The notes below the pieces were generated by a model. The model did not search any database, was not told the DNA's origin, and saw nothing but the letters and a program-made list of their open reading frames with translations. Positions 31,707-39,559 of a stretch of DNA of 64,000 bases are shown here, in pieces (positions within the stretch are counted from its first letter, which is position 1; the number at the start of each line of letters is the position of its first letter). The DNA is taken from assembly GCA_035296625.1 (NCBI GenBank), contig DATHAO010000023.1, forward strand, positions 84,763 through 148,762. The letters are read 5' to 3'. The DNA comes from DATCLS01 sp035296625 (GTDB taxonomy: Bacteria > Actinomycetota > Acidimicrobiia > Acidimicrobiales > VFJN01). Both the position numbers and the translations under genes were made by a program.

Positions 31707-33347
31707 ATGCCGGCGACGCACGAGGTGACGAACCAGGCCCCGCCCTTGCAGGACTACGACGTCTTCGGAGGCGACCACGCCCTCGTCGAGGCCGCCACGC
31801 GCGAGGGCGCGGCGTGGGCCGTCGACGACCTGCACACGCTCGGCCTGCTGGCCGGTTCGCCCGAGGCGATCGGCTGGGGCTTCGACGCCAATCGGAACGA
31901 GCCCCAGCTGCGGACCCACGACCGCTATGGGAACCGGGTCGACGAGGTCGCCTACCACCCCGCCTACCACGAGCTGATGCGGGTGGCGGTCGGCCACGGC
32001 CTGCACGGCGCCCCGTGGGCGGTCGACCGGGCCGGCGCGCACGTAGCCCGTGCCGCCGGCTTCGTGGTGTGGTCGCAGGTCGAGGCGGGCCACGGCTGCC
32101 CGATCTCGATGACCTACTCGGTCGTACCGGCGCTGCGCGCCCAAACCGAGCTGGCCGCGGCGTGGGAGCCGCGCCTGACCGCCCGCGCCTACGACCCCCG
32201 CAGCGTGCCGGGCCCCGAGAAGCCCGGGAACCTCGCCGGCATGGGCATGACGGAGAAGCAGGGCGGGTCCGACGTCCGGGCCAACACCACCCGCGCCGAG
32301 CCGACGGCCGACGGCACGTGGCGCCTCACCGGCCACAAGTGGTTCTGCTCCGCGCCGATGTGCGACCTGTTCCTCATGCTGGCGCAGGCGCCGGGCGGGC
32401 TCTCGTGCTTCCTCGTGCCCCGCTGGCTGCCCGATGGAACCCGCAACGCGGGCTTCCGGATCCAGCGCCTGAAGGACAAGCTCGGCAACCGCTCGAACGC
32501 GTCGAGCGAGATCGAGCTCGACGGGGCGGTGGCGTGGGCGGTGGGCGACGAGGGCCGCGGCGTCCGCACGATCATCGACATGGTGACCCACACCCGGCTC
32601 GACTGCGTGCTCGGGGCGACGGCCACGATGCGCCAGGCCACCGTCCAGGCGCTGCACCACGCCACGCACCGACACGCGTTCGGCAAGGCGCTCGTCGACC
32701 AGCCGCTCATGCGCAACGTGCTGGCCGACCTGGCAGTCGAGTCCGAGGCGGCGACCGTGACGGCACTGCGCCTGGCCCGGGCGTTCGACGAGGCCAACAG
32801 GGGAGACGCCGAGGCCGATGCGTTCCGGCGCCTGGCCACGGCCGTCACGAAGTACTGGGTGTGCAAGCGGCAGCCGACGCTGGTCGGCGAGGCGCTCGAG
32901 TGCCTGGGCGGCAACGGCTACGTCGAGGAGTCGATCCTGCCCCGGCTGTTCCGGGAGAGCCCGCTCAACGGCCTCTGGGAGGGGTCGGGCAACGTCATCT
33001 GCCTCGACGTGCTGCGCGCCGTGGCCCGCCAGCCCGCGGCGCTCGAGCGGTTCCTCGCCGAGCTCGACGCCGCCCGCGGGGCGGACGCCCGCCTCGACAC
33101 CGCCGTCGAGCGGGTCCGCCACCAGCTGGGCGACGTCCATGGCATCGAGGGGCGGGCCCGCCGCGTGGTGGAGGCCATGGCCCTCGCCCTGCAGGCCAGC
33201 CTGCTCGTGCGCTACGGCCACCCGGCCGTCGCCGACGCCTTCTGCACCTCGCGCCTGGGCGACGGTGGCGGCCTCGCCTTCGGCACATTGCCCCCGGGCG
33301 TCGACGTCGCCACGATCGTCGAGCGGTCCGGGCCGAAGGTGGCGTGA
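31707..33347 (+). CDS. aidB: AidB-type acyl-CoA dehydrogenase (alkylation response)
   Basis: This 546-residue protein matches AidB in length and in its family-specific motifs: AYHPAYHELMRVAVGHGLHG, LAGMGMTEKQGGSDVRANTT, GHKWFCSAPMCDLFLMLAQ, RLKDKLGNRSNASSEIELD and ECLGGNGYVEESILPRLFRE. AidB binds FAD and DNA and is part of the adaptive response to alkylation in E. coli, although its enzymatic role is unsettled. The extra C-terminal domain that distinguishes AidB from ordinary acyl-CoA dehydrogenases is present. The GNAT gene downstream overlaps it by four bases. No ada or alkB is nearby. Confidence 0.93.
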   Translation: MPATHEVTNQAPPLQDYDVFGGDHALVEAATREGAAWAVDDLHTLGLLAGSPEAIGWGFDANRNEPQLRTHDRYGNRVDEVAYHPAYHELMRVAVGHGLHGAPWAVDRAGAHVARAAGFVVWSQVEAGHGCPISMTYSVVPALRAQTELAAAWEPRLTARAYDPRSVPGPEKPGNLAGMGMTEKQGGSDVRANTTRAEPTADGTWRLTGHKWFCSAPMCDLFLMLAQAPGGLSCFLVPRWLPDGTRNAGFRIQRLKDKLGNRSNASSEIELDGAVAWAVGDEGRGVRTIIDMVTHTRLDCVLGATATMRQATVQALHHATHRHAFGKALVDQPLMRNVLADLAVESEAATVTALRLARAFDEANRGDAEADAFRRLATAVTKYWVCKRQPTLVGEALECLGGNGYVEESILPRLFRESPLNGLWEGSGNVICLDVLRAVARQPAALERFLAELDAARGADARLDTAVERVRHQLGDVHGIEGRARRVVEAMALALQASLLVRYGHPAVADAFCTSRLGDGGGLAFGTLPPGVDVATIVERSGPKVA

Positions 33348-33955
33348 GCGCACGCCCCGCCCCGGCGCGCCTCGCCACCGAGCGGCTCGTCCTTCGGCGC
33401 TGGCGCCCGTCGGACCGCGAGCCGTTCGCGGCGCTCAATGCCGACCCCGTGGTGATGGAGCACTTCCCGGGCCCGCTGACCCGCGCCGAGAGCGACGCCT
33501 TCGCCGACCGCTGCGAGGCCGACATCGCCGAGCGCGGCTGGGGCCTGTGGGCGGTCGAGGCGCCCGGGGTGGCGGACTTCGTGGGGTTCGTGGGGCTGGC
33601 CGTGCCCCGCTTCGAGGCCCCGTTCCTGCCGGCGGTCGAGGTGGGCTGGCGGTTGGCCCGGCCGTGGTGGGGGCGCGGCTACGCGCCCGAGGCGGCCCGG
33701 GCGTCCCTGGCCTTCGCGTGGGACGATCTCGACCTCGACGCGGTCGTGTCGTTCACGGCCGTGGCCAACGCGAAGAGCCGGCGGGTCATGGTGAAGGTCG
33801 GCCTGGTCCACGACCGGGCCGGCGACTTCGACCACCCGTCCCTGCCGGTCGGCCACCGGCTGCGGCGCCACGTCCTCTACAGGGGCCGCCGCCCGGCGGG
33901 CCGGCCCGCCGGCGGCGAGACCGGCGTAGGGGCCACCGGCGCAGCAGGTCCCTAG
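33344..33955 (+). CDS. GNAT-family N-acetyltransferase (RimJ/RimL type)
   Basis: The start is the GTG of a GTGA overlap with aidB, giving 203 residues. The N-terminus TERLVLRRWRPSDREPFAAL is typical of RimJ/RimL-like GNAT enzymes, and the acetyl-CoA loop is RPWWGRGYAPEAARA. They acetylate N-termini or small amines; the target is unknown. The last 25 residues are Gly/Arg/Ala-rich and not part of the fold. Translational coupling with aidB suggests expression under the same condition. Confidence 0.9.
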   Translation: MSARPAPARLATERLVLRRWRPSDREPFAALNADPVVMEHFPGPLTRAESDAFADRCEADIAERGWGLWAVEAPGVADFVGFVGLAVPRFEAPFLPAVEVGWRLARPWWGRGYAPEAARASLAFAWDDLDLDAVVSFTAVANAKSRRVMVKVGLVHDRAGDFDHPSLPVGHRLRRHVLYRGRRPAGRPAGGETGVGATGAAGP

Positions 33956-33996
33956 CGGGTGGCCCGTCCCGTGCCACCTGTCATGCCGGTGTGTCT

Positions 33997-34011
33997 CTGA
34001 CGGCCCGTCAG
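33997..34011 (+). promoter_or_regulatory. CTGACG-N3-CGTCAG operator upstream of SDR gene
   Basis: CTGACG-GCC-CGTCAG is a perfect palindrome (7-bp arms around one base) located 32 bp before the GTG at 34043. It matches sites at 5901, 9238 and 48875. Confidence 0.65.
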
Positions 34012-34042
34012 GTCGTGTGGCAAGGTGGCGGCCGGAGGCAAC

Positions 34043-34807
34043 GTGGATAACGCGCTCGACTACACCGGTCAGGTCGTCCTCGTCACCGGGGGCACGCGCG
34101 GCATCGGCCGCGCCATCGCCGAACGCTTCGCCGCCGCCGGGGCCGCGGTCGTGACCTGCGCCCGCACGGCGCCCGACCGCGACGGCGCCGACCCGGCCGA
34201 GTTCCGGGCCTGTGACGTCCGCGACCCCGACGAGGTCGCTGACCTGGTCGACACGGTCGTCGCCCGCCACGGCCGGCTCGACGTCGTGATCAACAACGCC
34301 GGCGGCGGGCCGTGGGCCCCGGCCGCCACGGCGTCGCCGCGGCTCAGCGAGGCCGTGATCCGGCTGAACCTGCTCGCACCGCTGCACGTCTCGCAGGCCG
34401 CCCACCGGGTCATGCATGACCAGCCCGGCGGCGGTCGCATCGTCAACATCGCCAGCGTGTCGGGCGTGCGGCCCTCCCCGGGCAGCGCGGCGTACGGGGC
34501 GGCGAAGGCGGGGCTGATCAGCCTCACCCAGTCGCTCGCCGTCGAGTGGGCGCCCGCGGTGCGGGTCAACGCCGTGGTCGCCGGTCTGGTCCTCACGCCC
34601 GACTCGCTGGAGCACTACGGCGACGAAGACGCGGTCGCGCGGGTGGCGGCCACCGTGCCGCTCGGCCGGATGGCCACCGGCGACGACGTGGCCGGGGCCT
34701 GCCTGTACCTAGCGTCCCCCCTGGCCTCCTACGTCACCGGCGCGGCGCTGACCCTGCACGGCGGCGGCGAGGTCCCGGCCTTCCTCGCCGCGGTGCAGGG
34801 GCCGTGA
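34043..34807 (+). CDS. short-chain dehydrogenase/reductase
   Basis: The GTG at 34043, four bases after GGAGG, gives 254 residues; a GTG at 34025 would add six. It is a classical SDR: VLVTGGTRGIGRAIAERFAA (cofactor), DVVINNAGGGPW, the serine of NIASVSG, and the catalytic Y-x3-K in AAYGAAKAGLISL. The C-terminal VTGAALTLHGGGEVPAFL is typical. It oxidises a hydroxyl group, such as a hydroxyacyl-CoA or steroid alcohol, with NAD(P); the substrate is not defined. The palindrome at 33997 places it in the putative regulon with the hydratase and the acyl-CoA dehydrogenase. Confidence 0.92.
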   Translation: MDNALDYTGQVVLVTGGTRGIGRAIAERFAAAGAAVVTCARTAPDRDGADPAEFRACDVRDPDEVADLVDTVVARHGRLDVVINNAGGGPWAPAATASPRLSEAVIRLNLLAPLHVSQAAHRVMHDQPGGGRIVNIASVSGVRPSPGSAAYGAAKAGLISLTQSLAVEWAPAVRVNAVVAGLVLTPDSLEHYGDEDAVARVAATVPLGRMATGDDVAGACLYLASPLASYVTGAALTLHGGGEVPAFLAAVQGP

Positions 34808-34834
34808 CGGGCGATCGGCCCGGCGCTGAGCCCG

Positions 34835-35024
34835 ATGTCACGACCCGACCAGTTGCCTGACGGTGTAAGGCTGGAGTACGCACTCGCCGCCCGGTGCGCC
34901 CGCGCTGGCGTCCGGTCCGGTGACCGGTGGCCACGGCGACGTGCTGGTCGCCTGGGACCCCGCCACGCTGGGGGCCGAGATCGCCACCTGCGTCCGCCGC
35001 AACCTGCGTTGCGACGTGCTCTGA
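34835..35024 (+). pseudogene. small gene split by a +1 frameshift
   Basis: Two protein-like frames join here. From the ATG at 34835 comes MSRPDQLPDGVRLEYALAAR and on to GVRSGD. From about 34920 in the next frame comes GHGDVLVAWDPATLGAEIAT and on to RRNLRCDVL, ending with TGA at 35022-35024. A single-base indel around 34910-34925 would join them into about 62 residues. I recognise no family. The stop lies in a palindrome shared with the convergent DedA stop, which supports the 3' end being genuine. It could also be two unrelated small frames. Confidence 0.4.
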
Positions 35025-35037
35025 CCGCCGGGGTCAG
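35021..35037. terminator. palindrome containing both convergent stop codons
   Basis: CTGACC-GCCGG-GGTCAG has 6-bp arms. TGA at 35022-35024 and TCA at 35034-35036 are the stops of the small rightward gene and the leftward DedA gene. This is the third such arrangement in the window. Confidence 0.45.
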
Positions 35038-35765
35038 TTGAGCCGGCCGTCGGGCCGGCGGACCTCCGCGGCGATCTCGCTCAGCTCCGGGTCGACCAGG
35101 TCGTGGGCGACGTCGAGGGCCGGCGAGCCGCCTTCGCGGCGGGCCTTCCACAGCTCGAGGCCGATCGGGATCACCGAGATGCCGACAACCGCCAGGATCG
35201 CGATCTCGAGGTTCTGCTCGACCACGTCGACCTGGCCGAGGAAGTAGCCGAGCATCGTGATGCCCACGGCCCACAGCGAGCCGCCGATGATGTTGAACGT
35301 CACGAACGTGCGGTAGTGCATCTTCGACACGCCGGCCACGATCGGGGCAAACGTGCGCACGACCGGCACGAACCGGGCGAGCACGATCGTCTTGGCGCCG
35401 TAGCGGTCGAAGAACCCCTGGGCCTTGTCGACGTTCTCGCGCTTGAAGAACCGCGACTCGGGCCGGTTGAACAGGCTCGGGCCGATGCGGCGCCCGATGA
35501 CATAGCCGACCTGGTCACCGGCGATCGCGGCCACCAGGCAGCCGGCGAGCAGCAGGGGGAGCGGCAGGTGCAGCGCCTCGTCGACGCTGGACGGGCTCGA
35601 CGCCAGGAACCCGGCGGTGAACAGCAACGAGTCGCCCGGCAGGAAGAAGCCGATGAGGAGGCCCGACTCCGCGAAGACGATGGCGAAGATGCCGATCAGG
35701 CCGAGCGTCTCGATCAGGTGCTTCGGATCGAGCACGCCGCCGGCGGCGAACACCCCAGTGAGCAT
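35034..35765 (-). CDS. DedA-family (SNARE-associated/VTT) membrane protein
   Basis: The 243-residue protein has the DedA/VTT fold: LLIGFFLPGDSLLFTAGFLA (re-entrant loop with the FLPGD motif), DQVGYVIGRRIGPSLF (GxxxGRxxG), KTIVLARFVPVVRTFAPIVA with the conserved arginines, and two further helices. DedA proteins support membrane-lipid homeostasis and proton motive force, probably as lipid scramblases or flippases. The ATG is leaderless: TAGCCT, seven bases, ATG. Intergenic minisatellite repeats start 28 bp upstream. Confidence 0.93.
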   Translation of the reverse strand: MLTGVFAAGGVLDPKHLIETLGLIGIFAIVFAESGLLIGFFLPGDSLLFTAGFLASSPSSVDEALHLPLPLLLAGCLVAAIAGDQVGYVIGRRIGPSLFNRPESRFFKRENVDKAQGFFDRYGAKTIVLARFVPVVRTFAPIVAGVSKMHYRTFVTFNIIGGSLWAVGITMLGYFLGQVDVVEQNLEIAILAVVGISVIPIGLELWKARREGGSPALDVAHDLVDPELSEIAAEVRRPDGRLN

Positions 35766-35772
35766 CTGGGGC

Positions 35773-35778
35773 AGGCTA
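35773..35778 (-). promoter_or_regulatory. leaderless -10 element TAGCCT of the DedA gene
   Basis: On the minus strand TAGCCT is followed by GCCCCAG and the ATG at 35765, matching the seven-base spacing seen elsewhere. Confidence 0.5.
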
Positions 35779-35793
35779 GTGGCCGGCCGCAGC

Positions 35794-35973
35794 CCGACGC
35801 TCAGCCGGGCCCCCGACGCTCAGCCGGGCCCCCGACGCTCAGCGGGGGCCGGGTCCTCGGTCGAGGCCAGGACGCTCGGCCGGGCGCCCGATACGCGGCC
35901 GGACGCCCGACGCTCAGCCGGGCCCGACGCTCAGCCCGGGCCCGACGCTCGGCCCGGGCCGGACGCTCGGCGG
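35794..35973. repeat. 18-19-bp GC-rich minisatellite (CCCGACGCTCAGCCGGGC)
   Basis: About eight to nine imperfect copies of CCCGACGCTCAGCCGGGC lie between the DedA promoter and the 3' end of the FMN-protein gene at 35931. The last copies are translated and create the GPGRASGPG-type tail of that protein, so the array has grown into coding sequence. Confidence 0.8.
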
Positions 35974-36668
35974 GGACCGGGCCGGTGGTAGGCGGCCACG
36001 TAGTCCGGCACCGGGCGGTCCGCCGGCTGCGCCGGGTCGGGAACCGGGGCGCCGGGCACGGTGGCGAGCGGCAGGACACCGGCCCACACGGGCAGGTCCA
36101 TGTCCTCGTCCTCGTCGAGGGGGGCGCCCGTGCGCACCTTCACCGAGCACTCGTCGAGCGGTAGGGCCAGCACCGTCGTGCCCCTCACCTCGCGGTCGTT
36201 GGGCGGGCGGGCCTCGGCGGTGCGGCCGGGCACGATGCCTTCGACGATGACGTTGAGCGCGGCCCGCCGCTCGCCGATGTCGGACAGGGACTCGGCCCGG
36301 CCCAGCATGACCACGGACCGATAGTTCACCGAGTGGTGGAACGCCGAGCGGGCGAGCACGAGGCCGTCGAGCAGCGTGACGGTGACGCAGACGTCGACGC
36401 CGCGGCCGGCGGCCCGGAGCAGCCGGCTGGCTGGCGACCCGTGGATCAGAAGGCGGTCACCGTCGCGCGCGTAGAGCATGGGGATGACGACCGGCCCGTC
36501 GTCGGTCACCAGACCGACGTGGCACAGGAGGCCCTCGTCGAGGATGGCGTGCGCCGTGGCCCGGTCGTAGTGGCCCCGCTCGGGCAGCCGGCGCACCCGC
36601 GTCCGCTCGGACGGCGGCGCCGGGTCGGGCGGCGGGGACGGGGAGGGGGCGGGCCCGGCGGTCGACAT
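35931..36668 (-). CDS. NimA-like pyridoxamine 5'-phosphate oxidase-fold flavoprotein
   Basis: This 245-residue split-barrel protein has a Pro-rich start, then VRRLPERGHYDRATAHAILD and LLCHVGLVTDDGPVVIPMLY (residues 50-69), followed by LLIHGSPASRLLRA. That is the pattern of NimA-like FMN-binding proteins, some of which reduce nitroimidazoles. The core ends near residue 215, and the last 20 residues (PGPRRASGPGRASGPG) are the translated minisatellite. The ATG at 36668 follows TACCCT by six bases. The physiological substrate is unknown. Confidence 0.87.
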   Translation of the reverse strand: MSTAGPAPSPSPPPDPAPPSERTRVRRLPERGHYDRATAHAILDEGLLCHVGLVTDDGPVVIPMLYARDGDRLLIHGSPASRLLRAAGRGVDVCVTVTLLDGLVLARSAFHHSVNYRSVVMLGRAESLSDIGERRAALNVIVEGIVPGRTAEARPPNDREVRGTTVLALPLDECSVKVRTGAPLDEDEDMDLPVWAGVLPLATVPGAPVPDPAQPADRPVPDYVAAYHRPGPRRASGPGRASGPG

Positions 36669-36750
36669 GCCGGCAGGGTACGGGCGGCGCGGGCCGGCCG
36701 GCACGGGGTTTCCCGGCCGCCGGCGGTACGGTGCCCGTACCTGCCGCGCG

Positions 36751-37743
36751 TCAGGCCGGCCTGGTGTCGCGGCCGACGAACGCCATGTCCGCGTAGCGGT
36801 CGCCTGCCGGCGTGAGGCCGTCGAGCCGGGCGAGGTCGTCGGGGGACAGGTCGACGTCCAGCGCCGCCACGTTCTCCTCGAGGTAGTTGCGGCGCTTCGT
36901 GCCGGGGATGGGCACGACGTCGTCGCCTTGGGCCTGCACCCAGGCCAGCGCCACCTGTCCGGGCGTCACGCCCTTGGCCTCGGCGATCTCGCGGACGACG
37001 GCCACCAGTGCCAGGTTCGCCTGGAGGTTGTCCCCCTGGAAGCGGGGCTGGGTGCGGCGGAAGTCCTGCGAGGACAGCTGGTCGAGCGAGGTCACCGTCC
37101 CGGTCAGGAGGCCCCGGCCCAGCGGGCTGTACGGGACGAGCCCGATGCCCAACGCTCGGGCGGTGCCGACCACGCCGTCCTCGATGTCCCTGCTGAACAG
37201 CGACCACTCGCTCTGCAGGGCGGCGATCGGGTGCACGGCGGCGGCCCGGCGGATCGTGTCGGGCGACGCCTCCGACAGCCCGAGGTGGCCGACCTTGCCC
37301 GCGGCGACGAGCTCGGCCATGGCCCCGACGGTCTCCTCGATCGGCACCTCGGTGTCGGGCCGGTGCTGGTAGTAGAGGTCGATGTGGTCGACGCCGAGTC
37401 GGTTCAGCGAGGCGTCGCAGGCCTGGTGGACGTAGGCGGCGTCGCCCCGCACGCCGCGGGCCGAGGGGTTGTCGGGGTCGATCTGGATGCCGAACTTCGT
37501 GGCGAGCACGACCTCGTCGCGTCGGCCAGCGATGGCCTTGCCGACGAGGGTCTCGTTGGCGCCGATGCCGTACATGTCTGCCGTGTCGAGGAACGTGACC
37601 CCGAGGTCGAGCGCCCGGTGGATCGTGGCCGTCGACTCGGACTCGTCGCCGCGCCCGTAGGCGGCGCTCATGCCCATGCAGCCGAGGCCCTGTGCCGACA
37701 CGGTGAGGCCGGAGCGGCCCAGCCTGCGGGTGGGGATCGTCAT
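36751..37743 (-). CDS. aldo/keto reductase
   Basis: This 330-residue AKR has the catalytic tetrad: Asp and Tyr in FLDTADMYGIGANE, Lys in VVLATKFG and His in DLYYQHRPD. The barrel strands SALQSEWSLFSRD and IGLVPYSPLGRGLLTG are also diagnostic of the YajO/AKR11-13 group. It reduces aldehydes or ketones with NADPH, probably as a detoxifying enzyme. The ribosome binding site AAGGGAC precedes the ATG at 37743. A truncated MerR-type reading frame lies immediately upstream (37754-37843), so its original regulator may have been lost. Confidence 0.93.
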   Translation of the reverse strand: MTIPTRRLGRSGLTVSAQGLGCMGMSAAYGRGDESESTATIHRALDLGVTFLDTADMYGIGANETLVGKAIAGRRDEVVLATKFGIQIDPDNPSARGVRGDAAYVHQACDASLNRLGVDHIDLYYQHRPDTEVPIEETVGAMAELVAAGKVGHLGLSEASPDTIRRAAAVHPIAALQSEWSLFSRDIEDGVVGTARALGIGLVPYSPLGRGLLTGTVTSLDQLSSQDFRRTQPRFQGDNLQANLALVAVVREIAEAKGVTPGQVALAWVQAQGDDVVPIPGTKRRNYLEENVAALDVDLSPDDLARLDGLTPAGDRYADMAFVGRDTRPA

Positions 37744-37753
37744 TGTGGTCCCT

Positions 37754-37843
37754 TCATGATGGGTGCGCCACGCCCGTCTTCTCAGCCACCTCGGCGATCG
37801 CGAGCCCGTCGAGGGCGGGCAGCGCCAGTTCGGTCGTGGTCAC
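37754..37843 (-). pseudogene. truncated MerR-type regulator start (29 codons)
   Basis: A leaderless promoter (TACGGT at 37851-37856, seven bases, GTG at 37843) opens a 29-residue frame. It begins TTTELALPALDGLAIAEVAE and continues KTGVAHPS before a stop. The part IAEVAEKTGVA matches the first helix-turn-helix of MerR proteins (IGEVAERTGVS), but the LRYYE segment and everything beyond are missing. The stop overlaps the ribosome site of the aldo/keto reductase, so the frame now acts at most as a short upstream ORF for that gene. MerR-aldo/keto reductase pairs are common, which supports a deletion. Confidence 0.5.
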
Positions 37844-37960
37844 GACGACGACCGTAGGACTTCCAGCGCGCTCGACATCAAGGCCCGGTCGCCAACTGAC
37901 GCCCGCCGCCCCGCCGCCCCGCCGGACGCCGGTCGCTCGTCGCTCGTCACTCGTCGCGCA

Positions 37961-39445
37961 TCAGACGCCGATCGTGTGCCAGGGACCCCAGATGGCGAAC
38001 GTGATGCCGCGGCTCGCCTGGATGTTCACGAACAGCGTGTGGCCGTCGGCGCTGAACGTGGCGCCGGCGAATTCGTCGTTCCAGCGGTTCACGCCGGTGC
38101 TGCTCACGAGGCGGTTGAGCGCGATGTCCCAGAGGTCGCCACGCGGCGAGAGACCACGGAGGTAGTTGTCGTTCACGTTGTCCTCGCAGAGCACGAGCGT
38201 GCCCCGGTGGCTGGTCGTCACGTTGTCGGGGAAGTCCAGCGTGTCCGGGCCGGGCGACTCGTACACGAGGCGCAGGCGGTCCTGGCCGGTGTCGTAGGCC
38301 CAGATCTGGCCGTTGCCGTTGCCGAAGCCACCCACGGTGTCGCTCGGTCCCGGCTCGGGTGGCCCGCCGCCCTGGGTCGAGCAGAAGTAGACCGTGCCAC
38401 GGTCGTAGGTGGCGCCTTCCAGGCGTGAGAACCACGCCGCCCCCTGGGCCCGCCCCTGGTCGCCGACGTGGTTGATGGCGACGTCGTTGGGCGTGGGCGC
38501 CGGCTGCCCCGGCGTGTACGGGAACGTCGGGCTCGGGTCCTCGATGTCGACCCACGTCACGTCGTAGGTCGCACCGGCCGGCTGGGAGGCCGCCAGGTCG
38601 ATGTTCGGCCGGCCCACCACCGCCAGCATCTGCAGCCGGCCGCCGTCGTCCAGCCGTCCGGTGCTGCGAGGGTTGCGCGGCGGCAGGTAGCGGTAGAAGC
38701 CCGACGGGTACCCGAAGTTGTCCTCGGTCATGTAGAGGGCGCCGCCACCCAGGTCGAACGCCACGGCCTCGTGTGCAAAGCGGCCTGCCGCCGTGATCGG
38801 CTCGCGGCTCGACTGCCCGCCCGCCGGCACCTCGAAGATGAAGCCGTGCGGCTGGGTCAGCGGCACGTTCGAGACGCCGGTGAAGTCGGCGCCCACGTCG
38901 GGGCCGTTGACGGTCTCTTCGCAGGTGATCCAGCTGCCCCAGGGCATCGGCCCGCCACTGCAGTTCATCTGCGTGCCGTTGAGACTGGTGAAGGCGGTGA
39001 CGACCTCGCCGTAGCGGGTCACCTCGATCGTGGTCGTGCCGCCCTGGGCCTGGGCGTCGTAGGCCAGCGCCGGGTCGCCGAACGCCGGGCCGGGATTGTT
39101 GAGCTCGTGGTTGCGCACGAGCCAGGTGAGACCCCCTCCGGCCTGGAACGCCGCCATTCCGTCGTGGCGGCCGGGCAGCACCGTGCCGTCGTCGAGCACG
39201 ACCCGGCTCTCGGTGTCGTGGAACGACCGGTACGCGAAGCCGGGCGGCAGCCACAGGCGCACGACCCCGTCGCGGGCGTCGGCCACCGGGCCGAGCGTGG
39301 GGTCCGGCACCGGGGCAGCGGTACCGGCCGCCCCGGCCCGCGCGAGGAACCCGGCGAACGGGCCGGCGCCGGCCGTGGTGGCCGCCGCGGTCGTGGCGGT
39401 GGCGGCGGCGCCGGCCAGGAACGTGCGGCGATCGAGTCCAGACAT
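37961..39445 (-). CDS. Tat-exported PhoX/DUF839-family beta-propeller protein
   Basis: The ATG at 39445, after a GGGGGA stretch, gives 494 residues. The N-terminus has a twin-arginine signal, DRRTFLAGAAATATTAAATT, with an Ala-rich h-region and probable cleavage near residue 40, so it is exported folded. The mature part is a PhoX-like propeller (DUF839): TWLVRNHELNNPGPAFG, WITCEETVNGPDV, VAFDLGGGALYMTEDNFGYP and LVLCEDNVNDNYLRGLSP. Homologous PhoX enzymes are Ca/Fe-dependent alkaline phosphatases, but many DUF839 proteins have no tested activity. It stands alone, downstream of the luciferase-like gene at 39560. Confidence 0.9.
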   Translation of the reverse strand: MSGLDRRTFLAGAAATATTAAATTAGAGPFAGFLARAGAAGTAAPVPDPTLGPVADARDGVVRLWLPPGFAYRSFHDTESRVVLDDGTVLPGRHDGMAAFQAGGGLTWLVRNHELNNPGPAFGDPALAYDAQAQGGTTTIEVTRYGEVVTAFTSLNGTQMNCSGGPMPWGSWITCEETVNGPDVGADFTGVSNVPLTQPHGFIFEVPAGGQSSREPITAAGRFAHEAVAFDLGGGALYMTEDNFGYPSGFYRYLPPRNPRSTGRLDDGGRLQMLAVVGRPNIDLAASQPAGATYDVTWVDIEDPSPTFPYTPGQPAPTPNDVAINHVGDQGRAQGAAWFSRLEGATYDRGTVYFCSTQGGGPPEPGPSDTVGGFGNGNGQIWAYDTGQDRLRLVYESPGPDTLDFPDNVTTSHRGTLVLCEDNVNDNYLRGLSPRGDLWDIALNRLVSSTGVNRWNDEFAGATFSADGHTLFVNIQASRGITFAIWGPWHTIGV

Positions 39446-39559
39446 GGATCCCCCTGTCACGTGGCTCGGCTGCGGACGACCGGCAACCCAGTTCCGACCG
39501 TCACGCTCGGATGTCGCCCGGTGAACGTAATCACCCACAGTGTGCCTCGCGGGAGAGGG

